A stretch of DNA of 64,000 bases. Origin: Phylloscopus collybita. Taxonomy: Eukaryota; Chordata; Aves; Passeriformes; Phylloscopidae. Under the pieces are notes generated by a model. That model had not been told where the DNA came from and searched no databases. It was given only the letters and a program-made list of their open reading frames with translations. Each line of letters begins with the position of its first letter. Positions within the stretch are counted from its first letter, which is position 1. Positions 1 through 13,255 of this stretch are shown here, one piece after another. The position numbers and the translations under genes are program-made. The DNA is taken from the NCBI GenBank assembly GCA_027886175.1, contig JAJNNQ010000137.1, positions 9,800,001 through 9,864,000 on the forward strand, read 5' to 3'.

Positions 1-3000
1 TGGGTTTACTTTAAGAATATTGAGACTTTGCACAGATTAACACTCCTGAAGTACAGGAGGGGTTTTTTTTAGTTGCTTTTTACACTTAGAAGATTACAAA
101 AGTTATTCTGAACCACAGAGGAAATTGCAATAAATTGTGAAGTAATGAAAAAACACGCACCAGAAAAATATATTATGAGAATCTATAAAATGGTTTGTTT
201 CTTATATTTTTGTCCCAGAGAAAGTGTAAAGGCATATATAACTTTCAGGCAAAAATTGGCTGAAATTATTATAGTATGGTATTGGGTACATTTAAGGAAA
301 GTGGTATATTTCTGACAGTAATTGATAAGTAAATAACCAAACCCACCAAATGTAAATCAAGTCCTGTTTATTTCTGCTTTTTAAACTTTTTTTCTTCATG
401 CAAGCAGGACCCAAAACTTTGGAAGAGGCTTAGCCTTGCAGGTAAAATATGTCATTGCGCCAAATGCTTCAGATGGGATAATCTGCTGACAGTATCTTTA
501 AACCCCTCCCTTTCATTAAGTCTTAGGAGCAGAAACAAGCTTCAGTCTTCCAGGATCCACGCCATAAATTTTGTCTGTGTTCCCAATTTTTTGTGCTGCT
601 GGCAAAAGGCCAGACTCTTCTGTGGGGTGAGCTCATCCATCTGGGAGTGAAGGGTCAGCTCCTCCAACTGCCTCCAGGGGTTTTCTGGGCGTGACCAACA
701 GCAACAGCTGGACATGGGAATTAGGCAAAGAACTTCTTCCTCTGGACTGACACTAGAAACTCTCCTTTGCTAATAGCAAAAATATTCACACTGCAGCCCA
801 GCATGCATTAAAACAACCTAGAGTCCACTGTGCATTAAAGGAACCCTACCTGCAAAGCCAAACATCTAAGCCCATAATGTGTAAATTAATTTAAAAACAA
901 TCAAACATTTAAAAGTCAGGTTAAGTTTTTTGGCACTTTAAAATGTTTGCTGGAAACGTTACATTTTTAGGACAGGAAGAGAGTATGTTCCCCTACCTGT
1001 GCCTGAAGTTTTTCCTCACAAAGAATCATTAAATTTACATTTAAACCTGTGAAGTACTGTGCTTCCTGATAATAAATATGATGGGATTAATTGCCAGGGA
1101 CCACTAGAAATCTTCAAAGCTTGGAGCAGCCAAAAATCTCATTCTATTATGATATTCCAAATATTTTAAACACCAGACCTTTTGTGGTCCCCAGATGATC
1201 TTTTGATAGTGCAAGGAATATTTACAAAGTAAAATTCCACAATGATTTAACGATGTGCCCTGTCCTTTATATCCAGACCTGTCCTTTATATCTAGCCCAC
1301 AGCCATGCCCCTGTAACCAATGCAGATTTATATAGAATAATTGCATCATAAAAATGTATTTCTATATATACTTTTAATTTTTGTCAGCACAAATAATAGC
1401 ACCATTTCTGCATAATGTCACTACGACTCAGAAATAAGCAGGCATTTTCATAGAAGTATCACTGCATGCATTACATATCAAAAAATACAAAAAAACCCTG
1501 TACTTATAATTCAGAAACACAAAGTTTATCCTGCTAAATTTCATACATTAATTATAATGTTAGAGACTCCATTTACAATTCCCTGCAATCACAGTTTTAG
1601 ACTGATTGCAATTTATTACAAGATTAATTTTAATTAAATAATTCAAAATTAATTTTGACAATCTAGTGTCAAAACTAAAATATCCTTTGCTTTTCTAATT
1701 AACCCAATTTGATGGTCTCAGAAATGCTCACAAAATGAAAAAGTAACCTTTGTGGTAAAAATTATTATTCTTAGTGCTATAGCATTTGAATATAAGCTAA
1801 ACTTGAATTTAGAACAATATCACCATAAAGAATTTCTTTTAACTCATTTTTTTAAATTATCAAACAAGTAACAATTAATTTTCCTGAAGCAAATAATTTT
1901 AAATAATCTTTGGGATGATACTTGTTGACTCACTTACCCCAGGATATCTATATCTCATTAAAACTTGGTTCTTGTTTTCTACAGCTGCTGTGCAGAAATC
2001 AACAGTTTCAGGGGACAATTAATTTACTTAACTCTAACTCAAGTGTAGCAATTAAATATCATCCCAGAATTGCTACAGGACACCACACAGATGCCTGCCT
2101 TTGGTCAGATTTCTTGTGATATCTGTGAAAGAAGTTTCCAGAAACATGGAAAGTGCATGATTCAGGATCAGTCAGGATCCTGATCCATGGTGCAAAGTGA
2201 ACTCCTATAAGGTACAGTCTGAGCCAGATAGAGCAAGGATTTATTTATGTATGCTTTATAATTAAAGAAGAGCTTTCAAATGTCAAAGTTTTTATTAAAA
2301 TTGATGGGAAGCAAAAGGTGTTTTCCCCACCTTTCTACTTATTCTCCCCCTTTATCCAAGCATATTTCTCTTGGATATACTCTTTGGGACGTTTGAATTT
2401 AGCTCCATGCAAACAGATATTAATAATCAAAATGCTGACCTCACCTTTTTTTCCTATCTGTCCTCCTGGATACTCATGACTTTCTATACAATTCAGGATC
2501 CCACCCCGAGATCCAGGAGATTTTTAGTTTTAAAAAGAAACAGGTGATGTTTTTATAGCTGAGCTGTATTAGAATTCAAAATAACCATGCTACATAAAAT
2601 GAAGACTTCTGATTTCTGATGTTATTTAATACACAGGAAAAAAATCTTTTGGATTGATATTTTTATGACCAGCTCCAGAAGTGCTGACTGTAATCAGCTG
2701 AATATCAGGTCAGGGACTTTAATTTCTGGCTATCTCCCATCTTTACTCTCTACTCTCAATCTGTTTCTAATGACTAGTTCTTTTTGGGTTTAGGTTTTAA
2801 ATCACTACAAGTATTTAAAAAGACACAGACCTCTTTGGAGTCATGTAGTCAATATAGTCAATAAAGCTCAAATTTATTTTCAAGGATGCATGGCAATATG
2901 AGTTTAAATTAGAAAAATAAAAGTTTGAGGGCTCATAAATCAAAAGGTTTGCCACATAAAGAATGCACAGGATGTTGTTCTTCTGGAAACTCCCCACCAA

Positions 3001-3090
3001 ATGATATAAACATAATCTCTAATATATGTTCCTCTGATTTTTTTTTTTTTTTAATTGTAACAACACAATAAAACTGAAATAACATTACAA
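1..3090. other. Unique AT-rich intergenic or intronic DNA, no gene seen
   Basis: All six frames are broken by frequent stops; the longest open stretches (about 60 to 80 codons) have AT-driven composition and no recognisable domain. Small structures seen are a 12-bp perfect palindrome at 2172-2183 and a run of 15 T at 3038-3052 just before a CR1 fragment. No RNA gene or transposon was recognised. Confidence 0.6.
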
Positions 3091-3495
3091 GAAAGACTTG
3101 AGGTGCTGGAGTGTGTCCAAAGAAGAACAAAAAACCTGGTAAAGGCTCTGGAGCACAAGTCTTACGAAGATTGGTGGAGGGACTTGGGATTGTTTAGCCT
3201 GGAGAAAAGGAGGCTCAGGGGATCCCCTGCTGCTACCTGAAGGGAGATTCTAGCCAGGTGGAGATCAGTCTCTTCTCCCAAGTAACAGGAAATGGGACAG
3301 AGGTAAATGTCCTCTGATTTCACCGGGGAAGGTTTAGGTTAAGTATTAGGATAAAAATTTCTTCATGTCAAGGGTAAGCAAGCATTGGAACAGGATGCCC
3401 AGGAACACAATCCAGTGCTGGGTGAGTGGTTGGCTCAATGATCTTAGAGATTTTTTATAAATTAAATCACTCTATGATTCTACGAAATTGTGGAT
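3091..3495 (+). mobile_element. CR1 LINE 3' fragment
   Basis: The segment opens with wording typical of the CR1 ORF2 end (a gaggtgctggagtgtgtcca-like block near 3100). It continues through the conserved 3' UTR blocks (tagcctggagaaaaggaggc near 3197, a 'ggaacaggatgcccagga' block near 3388) and closes with tctatgattctacg near 3470-3484, the usual CR1 short tail. CR1 is the dominant avian non-LTR retrotransposon and inserts as 5'-truncated copies without poly(A). This copy is 5'-truncated and well diverged, so it is old. The 15-T run at 3038-3052 lies just upstream and is not part of it. Edges are approximate to about 15 bases. Confidence 0.88.
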
Positions 3496-6423
3496 TTTTT
3501 TTTCCTTTTTAATTTTAATTTCTTTCTCCTTTTTTAAAAATACAATTTTATTTGGTACTGTTTTTTCAAGAAAGTGAACATAACAATTTCTCTATTTTTT
3601 CTGTTAATACCAGTCATAGATTTATTTTCTAATATCTCACTGAAATAAAAGAATAGTTTTATATTTAATACAAAACTGAGACACACAGGAAATGCACATG
3701 TAATTGAAAAGTTCTAAAAAAAATTACTTTAGAAGTAATTTTCTTGGTTTTAGTAAGAAGTACTTTTAATGGGCATTTAATGACCTTAATCTATAAGGTT
3801 GTTTTGTTTTTTAATTTTATAAAATCATTCAATTAAATTGACAAGGAAAAATGTGAACTTTTGAATAATACTGGAAAGAACAGAAAATTAAATATTTCAG
3901 ATTGAAACAAGTAATTTATTTATCATGCAAAAAAGAACATAGAGAGATATAAAAGATTATACAAAGAACAGACAAGCCTACTTTTTATTTGTCTAGGTAG
4001 TATATTACAGGAAGGCACAGTGCAAGAGCTCAGTGAATGTGCAATTATTAAGATACAAAAATTTTTACTAGCTCTTCTACTTCCTTCCCGCATAGTAGGT
4101 TTATCTATTCTTGCCTTAACTTTACACAGCAATAGTGACTCTATTTGCCTTGTTATTTTTCTCCTTTGCCCCTTAATAAATTTGAGAATAAAGCAAGGAA
4201 ACACAACAGGAGAAAGAAGTTACATGTCATGGATTAAACTGTACAAACTTCTCACTGTTTGTAATGAGGTACACTGCAGAATGGAAAAGGAGAGGTTTTG
4301 GTAATGCCAGAGTGTGTGGTACAGGTCAGTGTTCAAACAGTTCAGGAGAACTGCAGCTGTTCACCAAGTACAGCTGATTTGCTTCTTTGAACTGCGATGT
4401 TTTGCTGCGCTGCCATCTGCTCTCAGGGAGGACAGCAGGAGGATTTCATCCTTCTTAGCTTGTAAGGAGCACAGCACATCAGGGCTTCCCAATTTTTTTC
4501 ATTTTATTGAAGTTATCAACATCTCTGACAAAATGCGCTCATAGAAAACAGTGAACAGCCCTTAGTGGAAGTTTATAAACAGTACTTTAGTTTACATTCC
4601 CAGTTTTCCATTTACTTTGAGGATTTCCTTTATTTTTTCTTATTTTTCTTTCCTCGTAATTTTCACAGATTCACAATCCCTTTCATGGGTCTCTATCTAT
4701 TAGAAAATGATAAATAGATCACTGTTATCTCACGGACAAGAATGGTTTTCAATAAGTGTTGAACAGTTGGACAGCTCCGCTGGAAATAAACTTGGTCTAA
4801 ATCTATCCCAGATGTACTCAGTCCGACATGAACTGTACAGAACCTCGGAAAACAGTCCTTGTGAAGGGCTGCAGGGCTCACCGGGGCTGCCTCTGGGGAC
4901 TTCACTCTGTTACTGTAACTGCTTGCCATGGGCTCTGCACAGAGATCATAAATCAGCCCAGAAGAGCATGGTGAAAGGAGATCTGTGATAACTTGCTTGA
5001 GAGAGATAACCTTATTCCCCTATTCCTGTCATTTCACCCCCAATATTTTTTTTTTAATTTTTTTTCTTTGTAAGGACTGTGTTTACCCAGACATTTGTTC
5101 AAGATGCTGACATATTTAATGATGATTATATAACAAATCATGGCTTCTGTAAGAGATTCTCATTATTATTTTGTTGATTTAGGAGAAATCACAAGCAAAA
5201 AAAGTATTTTAAAGTATTCCAGGGAAGAAGATCTTAAAATTGGCATGTGAGTATTACAAACTGAAGGTTAACTTGTATTCCTTCTAATCTAGTTTTAAGA
5301 ATGGGCCAGTCTGTAGTTAAGTAACATAATGAAAAAAAGTTTAATCTTTCAGTCTTCTGAGTACTTTTAAAATTGAAGTGCATACATTGACTCATCTTTC
5401 AAGTGTATGTTTTGTGATAAAGCTTTGTACCTACTAGAGAGGGATAAAAGGTGACAGACAGCAAGTTTAATTACTTGAATAAGATTAGAGGGCTAGTAAT
5501 AGGTATTGTTTTATATTTATCACATGTACGACATATAGGGTTTTAGAACTCAGGAAGTAAAGGTTTTTGGGTAGAAATTATCAGTAAAATGACATCCTAT
5601 GTGCCAATAATGTTGTATCAGAGAAAAAAAAAAGAAAAAAAAAAGTTTTCTTTCCCTGTAAATATTTGCTTATTATGTGTTTTTCTTTCCATTATTATAA
5701 TTGGTATCTGAATTCAGTAGCATTAAATATTTTCTCTATAGTAATAATGTTGTATTAATTCACCTTGCTAAAGGACATAAAAATAAGGTAAATAAAAAAA
5801 CATCTTTTCTCAACTTGCAATTCAACCAACATTTGACTTTTTTCTGATCCTGCAGGTGAATTTTAATTCTGTTGATGGTGTTCATTCCAGTGCCTTTTGA
5901 GTTCATGTTTTACACATACTAAAAGATGAAATCTCAAATGCATTGAGTTTCATTTAAACTCATCATGGAGATCAAACAACATTTATTTTTCAAAGTGGTA
6001 TGTTTGAAAAATATGCTAACTTTTACAATCTATGATATATGTGCTTCACATCTTTTTTGCTTCTTTTACTGTAACATTATCTTTATATGTATCATGAAAT
6101 CTGCAATCTTGCAAATGGAACAAATCAAAACAAGGTATTGGTTAACTGATCAACATTCATTCAATAATAAAAAGAAAAATTAAAAATATTTTAAATATAA
6201 TTTAAAAAGTGTGTGAATGATAATTAGCCATGTGTGTTTACAAAAAAAATCCTAAATAAAGTGTTACAGGCTTTTTCTGTTCTTTGTAGTATGATGTAGT
6301 ATCTAATGTATCTATGTAGTATCTAATGCTGTGCAGTTTTGAGGCTGCTGGACTTTTCTGGTCTTAGAAGTAATGATTTAAATATATTTTAAAGTAAATA
6401 TTTGCTCTCCTAATGATGACAAA
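3496..6423. other. Unique AT-rich DNA, no gene recognised
   Basis: No gene was recognised. The part at 4700-4990 is richer in GC than its surroundings and open on both strands (93 codons on plus, 78 on minus), but neither translation resembles a known domain and no flanking splice sites stand out, so I leave it uncalled. There is an AT hairpin at 3720-3742 with 9-bp arms. A 15-base direct duplication with a 20-base period occurs at 6294-6328. Confidence 0.55.
6294..6328. repeat. Two-copy 20-bp tandem duplication
   Basis: The 15-mer atgtagtatctaatg occurs at 6294-6308 and again at 6314-6328, a period of 20 bases. It looks like a small replication-slippage duplication and has no evident function. 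Confidence 0.8.
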
Positions 6424-6960
6424 CAACAAGCAGGGGATCCTGTCCCTCAGCTCAGCACTGGTGATACACACCTGGAGTACTCTATCCAGTTCTGGGTTAC
6501 CCAGTACAGGAGAAACACAAGCATGCTGGAGAAAGCCCAACAAAGGACAAAAAAACTGATGGACTGGAGCATCTCTCCTAAGAGGAAAGCCTGAGAGAAC
6601 TGGGACCAAATAGCTCAGAGAAAGAAGGCTCAGGGGGAGGGAGGATGCAAAGAAGATGGAGCCAGGCTCTTTCCAGTGGTGCCCTGGGAGAGGACAAGAG
6701 TCAATAGGGACAAAGGGAAGCACAGGAGGTTCTTTCTGAGCATCAGGAACATCACCTCTGTGCTGTGAGGGTGACAGTACTGGCACAGGTTGCCCAGGCA
6801 GCTTGTGCAGCCTCCATGCTTGGAGGTATTCCAAAGCTGCTTGCCCACAGTCCTGGGAAACCTGCTTTAGGTGGCCCTGATTAGGCAGGGAGACTGAAAC
6901 AAATGAACCCCAGAGGTACCTTTAACCTCAACAATTCTGTGATTTTGTGATTCTGTATGA
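6424..6960 (+). mobile_element. CR1 LINE 3' fragment, about 540 bp
   Basis: It begins in the last part of ORF2, where the 'cctcagctcagcactggtga' block near 6445 corresponds to the LYSALVR motif of CR1. It runs through the 3' UTR, with 'ggcacaggttgcccaggcag' near 6782 and a 'tgtgattttgtgattctgta' tail near 6938. The coding part is destroyed by stops and indels. Being 5'-truncated with an octamer-like tail and no poly(A) is normal for CR1. A minus-strand open frame of 156 codons across the element is antisense to the retrotransposon and is not a gene. Confidence 0.9.
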
Positions 6961-7704
6961 CCCACATTAGGTAAATATTGCCTAAAACCTGAGGTGACCT
7001 GAAAATGACTCAGCTTCTCCATGGGATACAGAGGTAAAAGATAAACACTTGAAAGGCAGTAATGATGGGCACAGTATTCAATGGATACCAATAAAACTTC
7101 TATTTCCTTGAACAATTTTCTAGCCTTGAAATTTTCTTTCCAGGTGTCTGATCTATCTGACCGTGGTACAGAGGAAAGGGAAATCACCAGCCCAGAAACT
7201 CCATCAGCTGAATCCCTACCAGAAACACTATCCTGTTGAGGAGAGGCATGTCACTTATCTGCTTAGGGCCATCACCCAGGAGAATTATTCAACTGCATTT
7301 TTTACTGCTAGAGTGGTATAGCTCTCCCATGTTTCAAGATAAATATTGCCTTGATACAGTAATTTCTCTTCTGCAGTGTAATATTTTTAGATACTGTGTA
7401 ATTATTAGAAAAAAAAAATTGTTTGGAAAGAGTGTCCACCTGGAGAGTTATCCCTTAACGGCTGTAGAAATGCAATTACACCACTTCATATTACAACAGA
7501 AATATCACTTAATTGCAGTAAGTGCCTAAAGATATGTCATGTATACTTCTTTCTTTCTGATCCCAATCATTTAATGGTTAAAATGAATTTTTTTACTGGT
7601 GGAATAGTTGCTGTGACACACCCCTGAAGGCCAGGGTAGCTTAGGTTCTTATTAATAGATCCCTTGGGGTGGATTAGAGTGAAAAACTCTGGAGTACTGC
7701 TGTT
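6961..7704. other. Unique DNA, nothing recognised
   Basis: This stretch lies between a CR1 element and a TACATA microsatellite. Open frames of at most about 106 codons occur on both strands without recognisable domains. The part at 7590-7700 is slightly less AT-rich than the rest and could be an old repeat continuing on the far side of the microsatellite, but I could not classify it. Confidence 0.5.
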
Positions 7705-7831
7705 TATATCTGTATATATATGTATATGTGTGTATACATAAGTACACATATATATATATATACATATATACATATATATGTGTGTATATACATACATACA
7801 TGTACCCATACATGCATATATACATACACAC

Positions 7832-7884
<53 letters not shown>

Positions 7885-7919
7885 CACATACACATACACA
7901 TATACATATACATATACAT
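7705..7919. repeat. TA/CATATA/CACATA compound microsatellite
   Basis: About 215 bases are built from alternating purine-pyrimidine steps: irregular TATATG/TACATA in the first half, a nearly perfect CATATA hexamer array at about 7833-7882, then CACATA variants. The overlapping open frames on both strands (poly Tyr-Met, Thr-Tyr, Ile-His) are repeat translations, not genes. Such tracts are length-polymorphic, and alternating CA/TA steps can adopt Z-DNA or cruciform forms. Confidence 0.95.
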
Positions 7920-8159
7920 TTAGGGTTTTTATTTTAGAACAATTTGGTTGCAGTGGAGGGAGCTATGTAGCCACTTTGGTCACATAGCAATACAAAAGCA
8001 TAAAAATAACACATAAAGGAAATGTTTAAGGACAAAAAAGAAAGGGAAAATGGGAGAAAAGTAGAAAGATATCTCTAGCTGTGGATCCAGGGACAAGACT
8101 TGGTTGTTGCAACTCAGATGTCTGCTGTCAAAGTGATTGTTGCTGTCTTGATCATTGGG
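7920..8159. other. Flank between microsatellite and GC-enriched segment
   Basis: The first half is A-rich (7980-8070); the second half is more balanced. Nothing was recognised. It may belong to the same old insertion as the next segment. Confidence 0.4.
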
Positions 8160-8720
8160 GGTGACGGAGCCCACAAAACACAGAGTTCAAAGGGTTAATA
8201 TACCTTCAGGTTTACATGAATGCCCAGGAACCTCCCCTGGGTGCGAGCTTTACACTGCCTGATGTAACTCTGTGGATTTGTTGCAACACTGCGTATCATG
8301 TGTGGATTTCTCCTGGGGAAAGGCCTCAGAAATGAGTTGGGGCATTTGGGGGACTGACGTTTGTGGCGCCTTCCAAGACATGAAAGCTGCTTCTCACATC
8401 AGAATAGTTGAACCAGTTAAGCCCTGTCATAAGCGCTGAACACCTTCTAGACCTATATGTGAAAGCTCTGTTTCCTCTGTCACTCTAATAGATCTTTAAG
8501 TTCTATTGTATTGATCAGCTGTTCCATTCAGTTTCTTATGGACAGGTCTCCAGTCACATTTGAGATGCCCAAGGATATCCTGACTGACTTCCAGCCACTG
8601 CTCCAGGAGGATTTGGTTCTTCCATAGGTCCTTGCATATACATTTTGGACTTGACTTCTTTCAAGTCCAGCTCCTTGCATATAAGTTTTGATTATCTTGG
8701 GCACTTCAGAGGATTCTAGG
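8160..8720. other. Unclassified GC-enriched segment, possible decayed retroelement
   Basis: This stretch has clearly more GC and several CpGs (near 8163, 8249, 8292, 8360, 8368 and 8432) compared with its CpG-poor surroundings, and it lacks the CR1 3' UTR blocks. An old LTR or an internal endogenous-retrovirus piece is one explanation, but I see no TG...CA ends, primer-binding site or polypurine tract, so the class is open. It contains a 9-bp perfect hairpin (8646-8669, loop of 6) and a repeated 'tccttgcatata' (about 8629 and 8671). Confidence 0.3.
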
Positions 8721-10470
8721 GGTTTATTTATCAGTAAGAGAATCAGGCCAGGATCTTCACTCTAACAGTCACTTAGATAGCTGGGTAATATGTTATATGA
8801 CACTGAAGGATCTTAGTCTTGTGCCAAATCCAATGTTCTAATGTCAAACATGGAGCTACTTTTTTTTATTGGACACTCAGCACTGCGCTAGGCATGCTTG
8901 GAACAGAAATTCAGGAAACATTTTTATTCAGACAACTCCAAAGCTTCTAGAAGTACAGGGACTATTTCAGAGGGTTTTTTTTTTTTTCTGTATAAGTCTG
9001 TAAAGCATAAGAGAGATGTAGAATGTCTAAGATCTTCATACTCATCTGTTCACAAAAGGATGCTATGGATAGCATCAATAGGCTGCTGTCATTCTTGAGG
9101 GGGGAAAATACAAAGCACAATTAATATGCTCTAGTTGTATGCTACTACATGTGGTGATTTAGTTAGCAATGAATGAAAGACAGATTTTGTAATAGAAAGA
9201 TTGGGTCTATACATAGGAAAATCTCACAGTAAATTTTAGTAATCCGTTAACAACCAGCTTTCCCATATCAGCCTCTTAATTCTTTCTTCCTTACATATCC
9301 CAGTGAAATGCTCAGAAAAATTCTCAATTGTGGTAGAAAGCTGCCACTAAAAATATAAACCTACAGAATTTTCTTTGCAGTAAAATTCCATTCAAATTGT
9401 TGTTTTAAATTGTGATACCCTTTGAGAACTTACATAGCATGTAGAGTGTCTTGTCTTCAGGTATCCAGTGTGCTGACTGAAAAAAGATTCCTATTACATG
9501 TCATTCATATTTTCCTATTTCTTTTCGATATTGAACTTAAAAAACATCAGAATTTAGAAATCTATAATCAGAAATCCAGTTGTAACTATAGTTCAAACAA
9601 TAATTCAGTGACTTTCAGGCTTGTCTCCCTGTTTATTAAAAAGCTAGTAAAAAACCTGAATAATTTGCTGTTGATTTTGGATTATTATTTGAACAGTCTT
9701 TCTGACAAGAAGCTTATTATATCTGTTTGCATTACAATACCATTTGAACTTGGCATCACAAATAGAACTTCAAATTTGATTTCTTTTGGGGCTTGGGATT
9801 TTGCTTCTCTGACACAAGAGCAAGAAATCATTGTGCCAAGAGTTCCAGAGTGACATTTGAAAGAAAAATAAATAGACAAGATATTTTTTTGCCAAACCTG
9901 TTGCTTTTATGTTCCATTTTTTTTTCAAAAGTTGCCTACTAGATATTTTGCAGATAAAGGGCCATGCATACATGTGCTCCATATATCCCTGTGTACCACT
10001 GATCACTCAGCTAAAAAAAAGGAAAATCCTAGATTATAGTTATGAATTAGTAGATTAGCAAAAAATCTAATAAAATTTAGGAGGATCTCTAATGATGACT
10101 CTGTCATCAGCAACGGAGCAAAATGTGAATGGAGAGAGTTATGCAAGGATTGCCGAGACTTCAAATTAGTTTTATGTTGTTTTTCACAGAAGATTAAAAG
10201 AAAATATCCACTTCCATTCATCCAAAAAGAGCACTTCCTCCTTTAAAGATACATGCAGACAACAAGTATTTGGAACAGTTAAATTAGCAATGCTATTTTT
10301 GCCAGCTGAATATTGACAGAGCTATGGAGGTAATTTTACTTCTATCTAGTTTACGACTTTGCTGCCTTCTAGCAAGTGGCACAACAATTGAGGGAACACT
10401 GCAGTCCACTATCCATATTTCAAAATTCATATAAGCTTTTCATTATTTCATTCATCTACACATGCTGGGG
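8721..10470. other. Unique AT-rich DNA, no gene recognised
   Basis: The longest open frame is 143 codons at 9422-9853 on the plus strand. It is rich in Asn, Leu, Ile, Ser and Lys, as random AT-rich sequence would give, with no domain, signal peptide or repeat structure that I recognise. T runs occur at about 8978-8989. No RNA gene or transposon was recognised. Confidence 0.55.
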
Positions 10471-10538
10471 TTTTTTTTGTTTTTGTTTTTGTTTTTGTGG
10501 TTTTTTGTTTTTGTTTTTGTTTTTGTTTTTGTTTTTAA
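10471..10538. repeat. GTTTTT hexamer microsatellite
   Basis: A T run is followed by about nine GTTTTT units with one GTGG interruption near 10497-10500. On the minus strand this is an AAAAAC array of the kind that can grow from an A-rich tail, but no retroposon body is visible beside it. Confidence 0.9.
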
Positions 10539-13160
10539 AGAAAGATCAAATCAAACATATGGTACTTCATCCTGAAAGTGTATGTGTTCCTCTGCCATGT
10601 GCAATGGAATAAATTCATAACACTTATTTTTTCTAAGAGTTGCATGACTAATCCATCATGCACACACCAATAGAAGTTTAGTTTCAAATGTTCTAATGGT
10701 TTCAGGAAACACAAATAACTTCTGGGTTTTATGGGAATAGTCACTACTCATTACTGACAAGAAATGAGACAGAAAATTCCATTTATTAGAATAAATGTTT
10801 CCCAGGTTCAGGGATAGAAACACAGTGAAAACTGAACGATGCTGCCTTCTTTCTTTATAACGCTCTTTTCACATTTATTTTATGTTTCATAAAAATAAAG
10901 GTTTTACAGATATCATCAGATATCTTTGTGTATTTTTTCAGAGACCTTGAAGGGGGAAATTATTAATAACAGCGTAAATGCTCAAAGAATTCAGCAAAAC
11001 TCTCTTAGAGTACTCAGAAAATTGAAATAAAAGAGAATGTGAATAATGTGAAGTCCACCTTATCTTGTAATTGAAATGTACTGCAAATATTTCAAATATT
11101 TTGCAGACATAGACAGGTAAAGTTTCTGCTAACTAATAATTAACATTTATCTTTAAAGGAATTTCATGACCTTCCTTCAAAGCAGGCACCGAAACTTTGG
11201 GAGGAGGAGGTAAATAGAAACTGAACATACCTTTAATGAAATTTAACAAAGAAATTATTGTTGGTGAGGGTTTAGACTTTTTCCTTCTTTAATTACATTG
11301 GCATAGTTCAAAGCAAATTGAACAGAGAGGAAGATTTCTGCTTTTTATTGTGGACTTTTGATTTGGTCTAATATAAGAAATGTTTAAATAAGTGCAGATA
11401 CTCCACTGTTAAACCAACAGCAGTCACAGGAGAACTTCAGCATTCTTGAGTTCAATATACAACTGGAGATAATTTTCATAGTCCATTTGAGGAGAATGAG
11501 GGGTTTTTTTCAGCTTTTATTTTTCCTTCATTTTGCTGTTGCTGTTTTGTTGGATTTTTTATTTTTTGGTTTGGGTGACTTTATTAATCTTTGAACTCTT
11601 ATTAAAAGAAGATGTAACTTTAATTGGATATGGAATTTGTTTGACTGGAAGCCATAGAACAGTCCTAGAAAGCAGTGCTTTCTTACAACCAATTGCAGAT
11701 TTCTTAATTTACTTTGGGAAAACAAAGTCATGTGTATATTGGGGGTAGAGATTTTGAATGCATATGCATAGAAATAATATTAAAGACAACAACAACAACA
11801 AAAGAAAATCAAGGCATTTAAAAATAAATAGTAATATTTATTGTTATGTTAGCAAACCTTTCAAATAGATGGTGAAGGCAATATTCCAGAAATCATTGAA
11901 AAAGAGAAGAAAATATAATTATTAGTTTTCTTATTTCAAGAATGTTTATAGCCTCATTGCTGTTTTTAATGAACCAAAACCAAAGATGAAAAACTTGGAT
12001 AGGGTACAGAAGTTTTGACTTTAAAGGGAGGATTTACTGATCCAGTCTTGATCTCTAACCAATGAAAATGATTCCAATTTCATGTCCTCATTTTAACTAA
12101 AGGGTTTATATCGTTCATCATTTGAACACTGGTTTAGCTGTTCTCATACTTGTCTTCTTATTCTTTTCATCACATTTGTAAGTCAGAGGTTGATTTTTTT
12201 TTAATTTTAAGGGATTTTTCTGAAAGGTTAAAAGAAACATGTATATATCACTGACAACAGAATGCCTGATACCAAGCACAGAAAAAGTTCTGTAAACATT
12301 TTTTCAAGTGTCTTTTCTTTCCTAAAGCTCCTCTCACTAAATGGACTACTGAAAGCCAGTTACTCACCGAGGTGGTAACCTGGAAAAAAAAGAGTCAGGA
12401 GCTGGATCTGGCTGTGAAATATAATTATCCAAGACCAGGGAACCTGCTGTTTGCATGTGTGTTTAGCCATTAAAAAGTTATTATGCTCATATTGGTTGTC
12501 AGTCGATAACACAAGGCTCTTGGTGTGCTGGGGTATCATATTAGTAACCAACAGAGCTTCCATTATCAATATCCAAAAATGAGAACAGGGGTAGGGCAGG
12601 AAACACAGCTCCTAGGTCGGAGAGCAGGCAAGGAGTGGTAACCCCAATTTACAAACATCAGCAAAAAAATAATTTCATATCTTGTTAAGGCCCTATAGAC
12701 ATAGATTTTGTCCAGCTAAACTTACGTTCATATTGCCTGAAATGCACTCTTTCCCTGCACATGCGTTACCTTATTGTGTCTGTTCCTCTTTGATTATTCT
12801 TTGGATTTCTTTCCAGCTTTTCAGCCAAACGAAATATTAACAGAATCCCTTCTTCCCAAAGAAAACAATTGCACCCAAATTTGTCAGACGTGAGGAATTC
12901 TGGGTAAGGTACTAATCTTTCAAGTACTCCTGTATTTAATTAGGCTTATGAAAAACATTTCTTATTTTAATGACTTGCACATACAAGGGAAAATGTATGG
13001 GTGAGAAGTTACAGAGTTGGGAACAGATTTATTTCAGTCTGTATTGTTTATTTCTCAAAAAAAAATGACAGTACACTAATGAAAATAATAAGCACTTGTA
13101 AAATTAGAAATACACAGCATTATAAAAAGCTGAGTTCAGGATAAAGAACTGACAGAATCA
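10539..13160. other. Unique AT-rich DNA with a short CAA repeat
   Basis: No gene was recognised. A CAA trinucleotide run occurs at 11786-11802. The minus strand has a good splice-donor-like GGTGAGTAA near 12365-12373 at the end of a 69-codon frame, but the peptide is unrecognised and no matching acceptor or second exon could be assigned. Confidence 0.55.
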
Positions 13161-13255
13161 ACAACCAACCAACCAAACAAACAAACAAAAAGAAAACCAA
13201 AGGAACCAAACAAAAACAATTACTTTATTACTTAATTACTTAATTACAATTAAGT
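13161..13255. repeat. CCAA/CAAA and TTAATTAC low-complexity repeat
   Basis: CAAC, CCAA and CAAA tetramers (13161-13190) pass through an A-rich bridge to a short run of TTAATTAC-like octamers (about 13219-13255). This is a simple repeat only. Confidence 0.8.

Noticed and set aside
4693..4988. Frames open on both strands (93 and 78 codons) in a GC-enriched patch
   Set aside because: Neither peptide is recognised, no splice signals frame the patch, and openness on both strands suggests composition and not coding.
6364..6848. 156-codon minus-strand frame
   Set aside because: It is antisense to a CR1 fragment, with composition and coordinates matching the element.
7567..7987. Tyr-Met, Tyr-Thr and Ile-His repeat frames
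   Set aside because: They translate the TACATA microsatellite.
9422..9853. 143-codon plus-strand frame
   Set aside because: No recognisable domain, AT-driven amino-acid content, and a length that chance allows in 64 kb of AT-rich DNA.
12360..12569. Minus-strand 69-codon frame ending at a good splice-donor-like GGTGAGTAA
   Set aside because: Single donor-like words occur by chance; no acceptor, partner exon or known peptide could be assigned.
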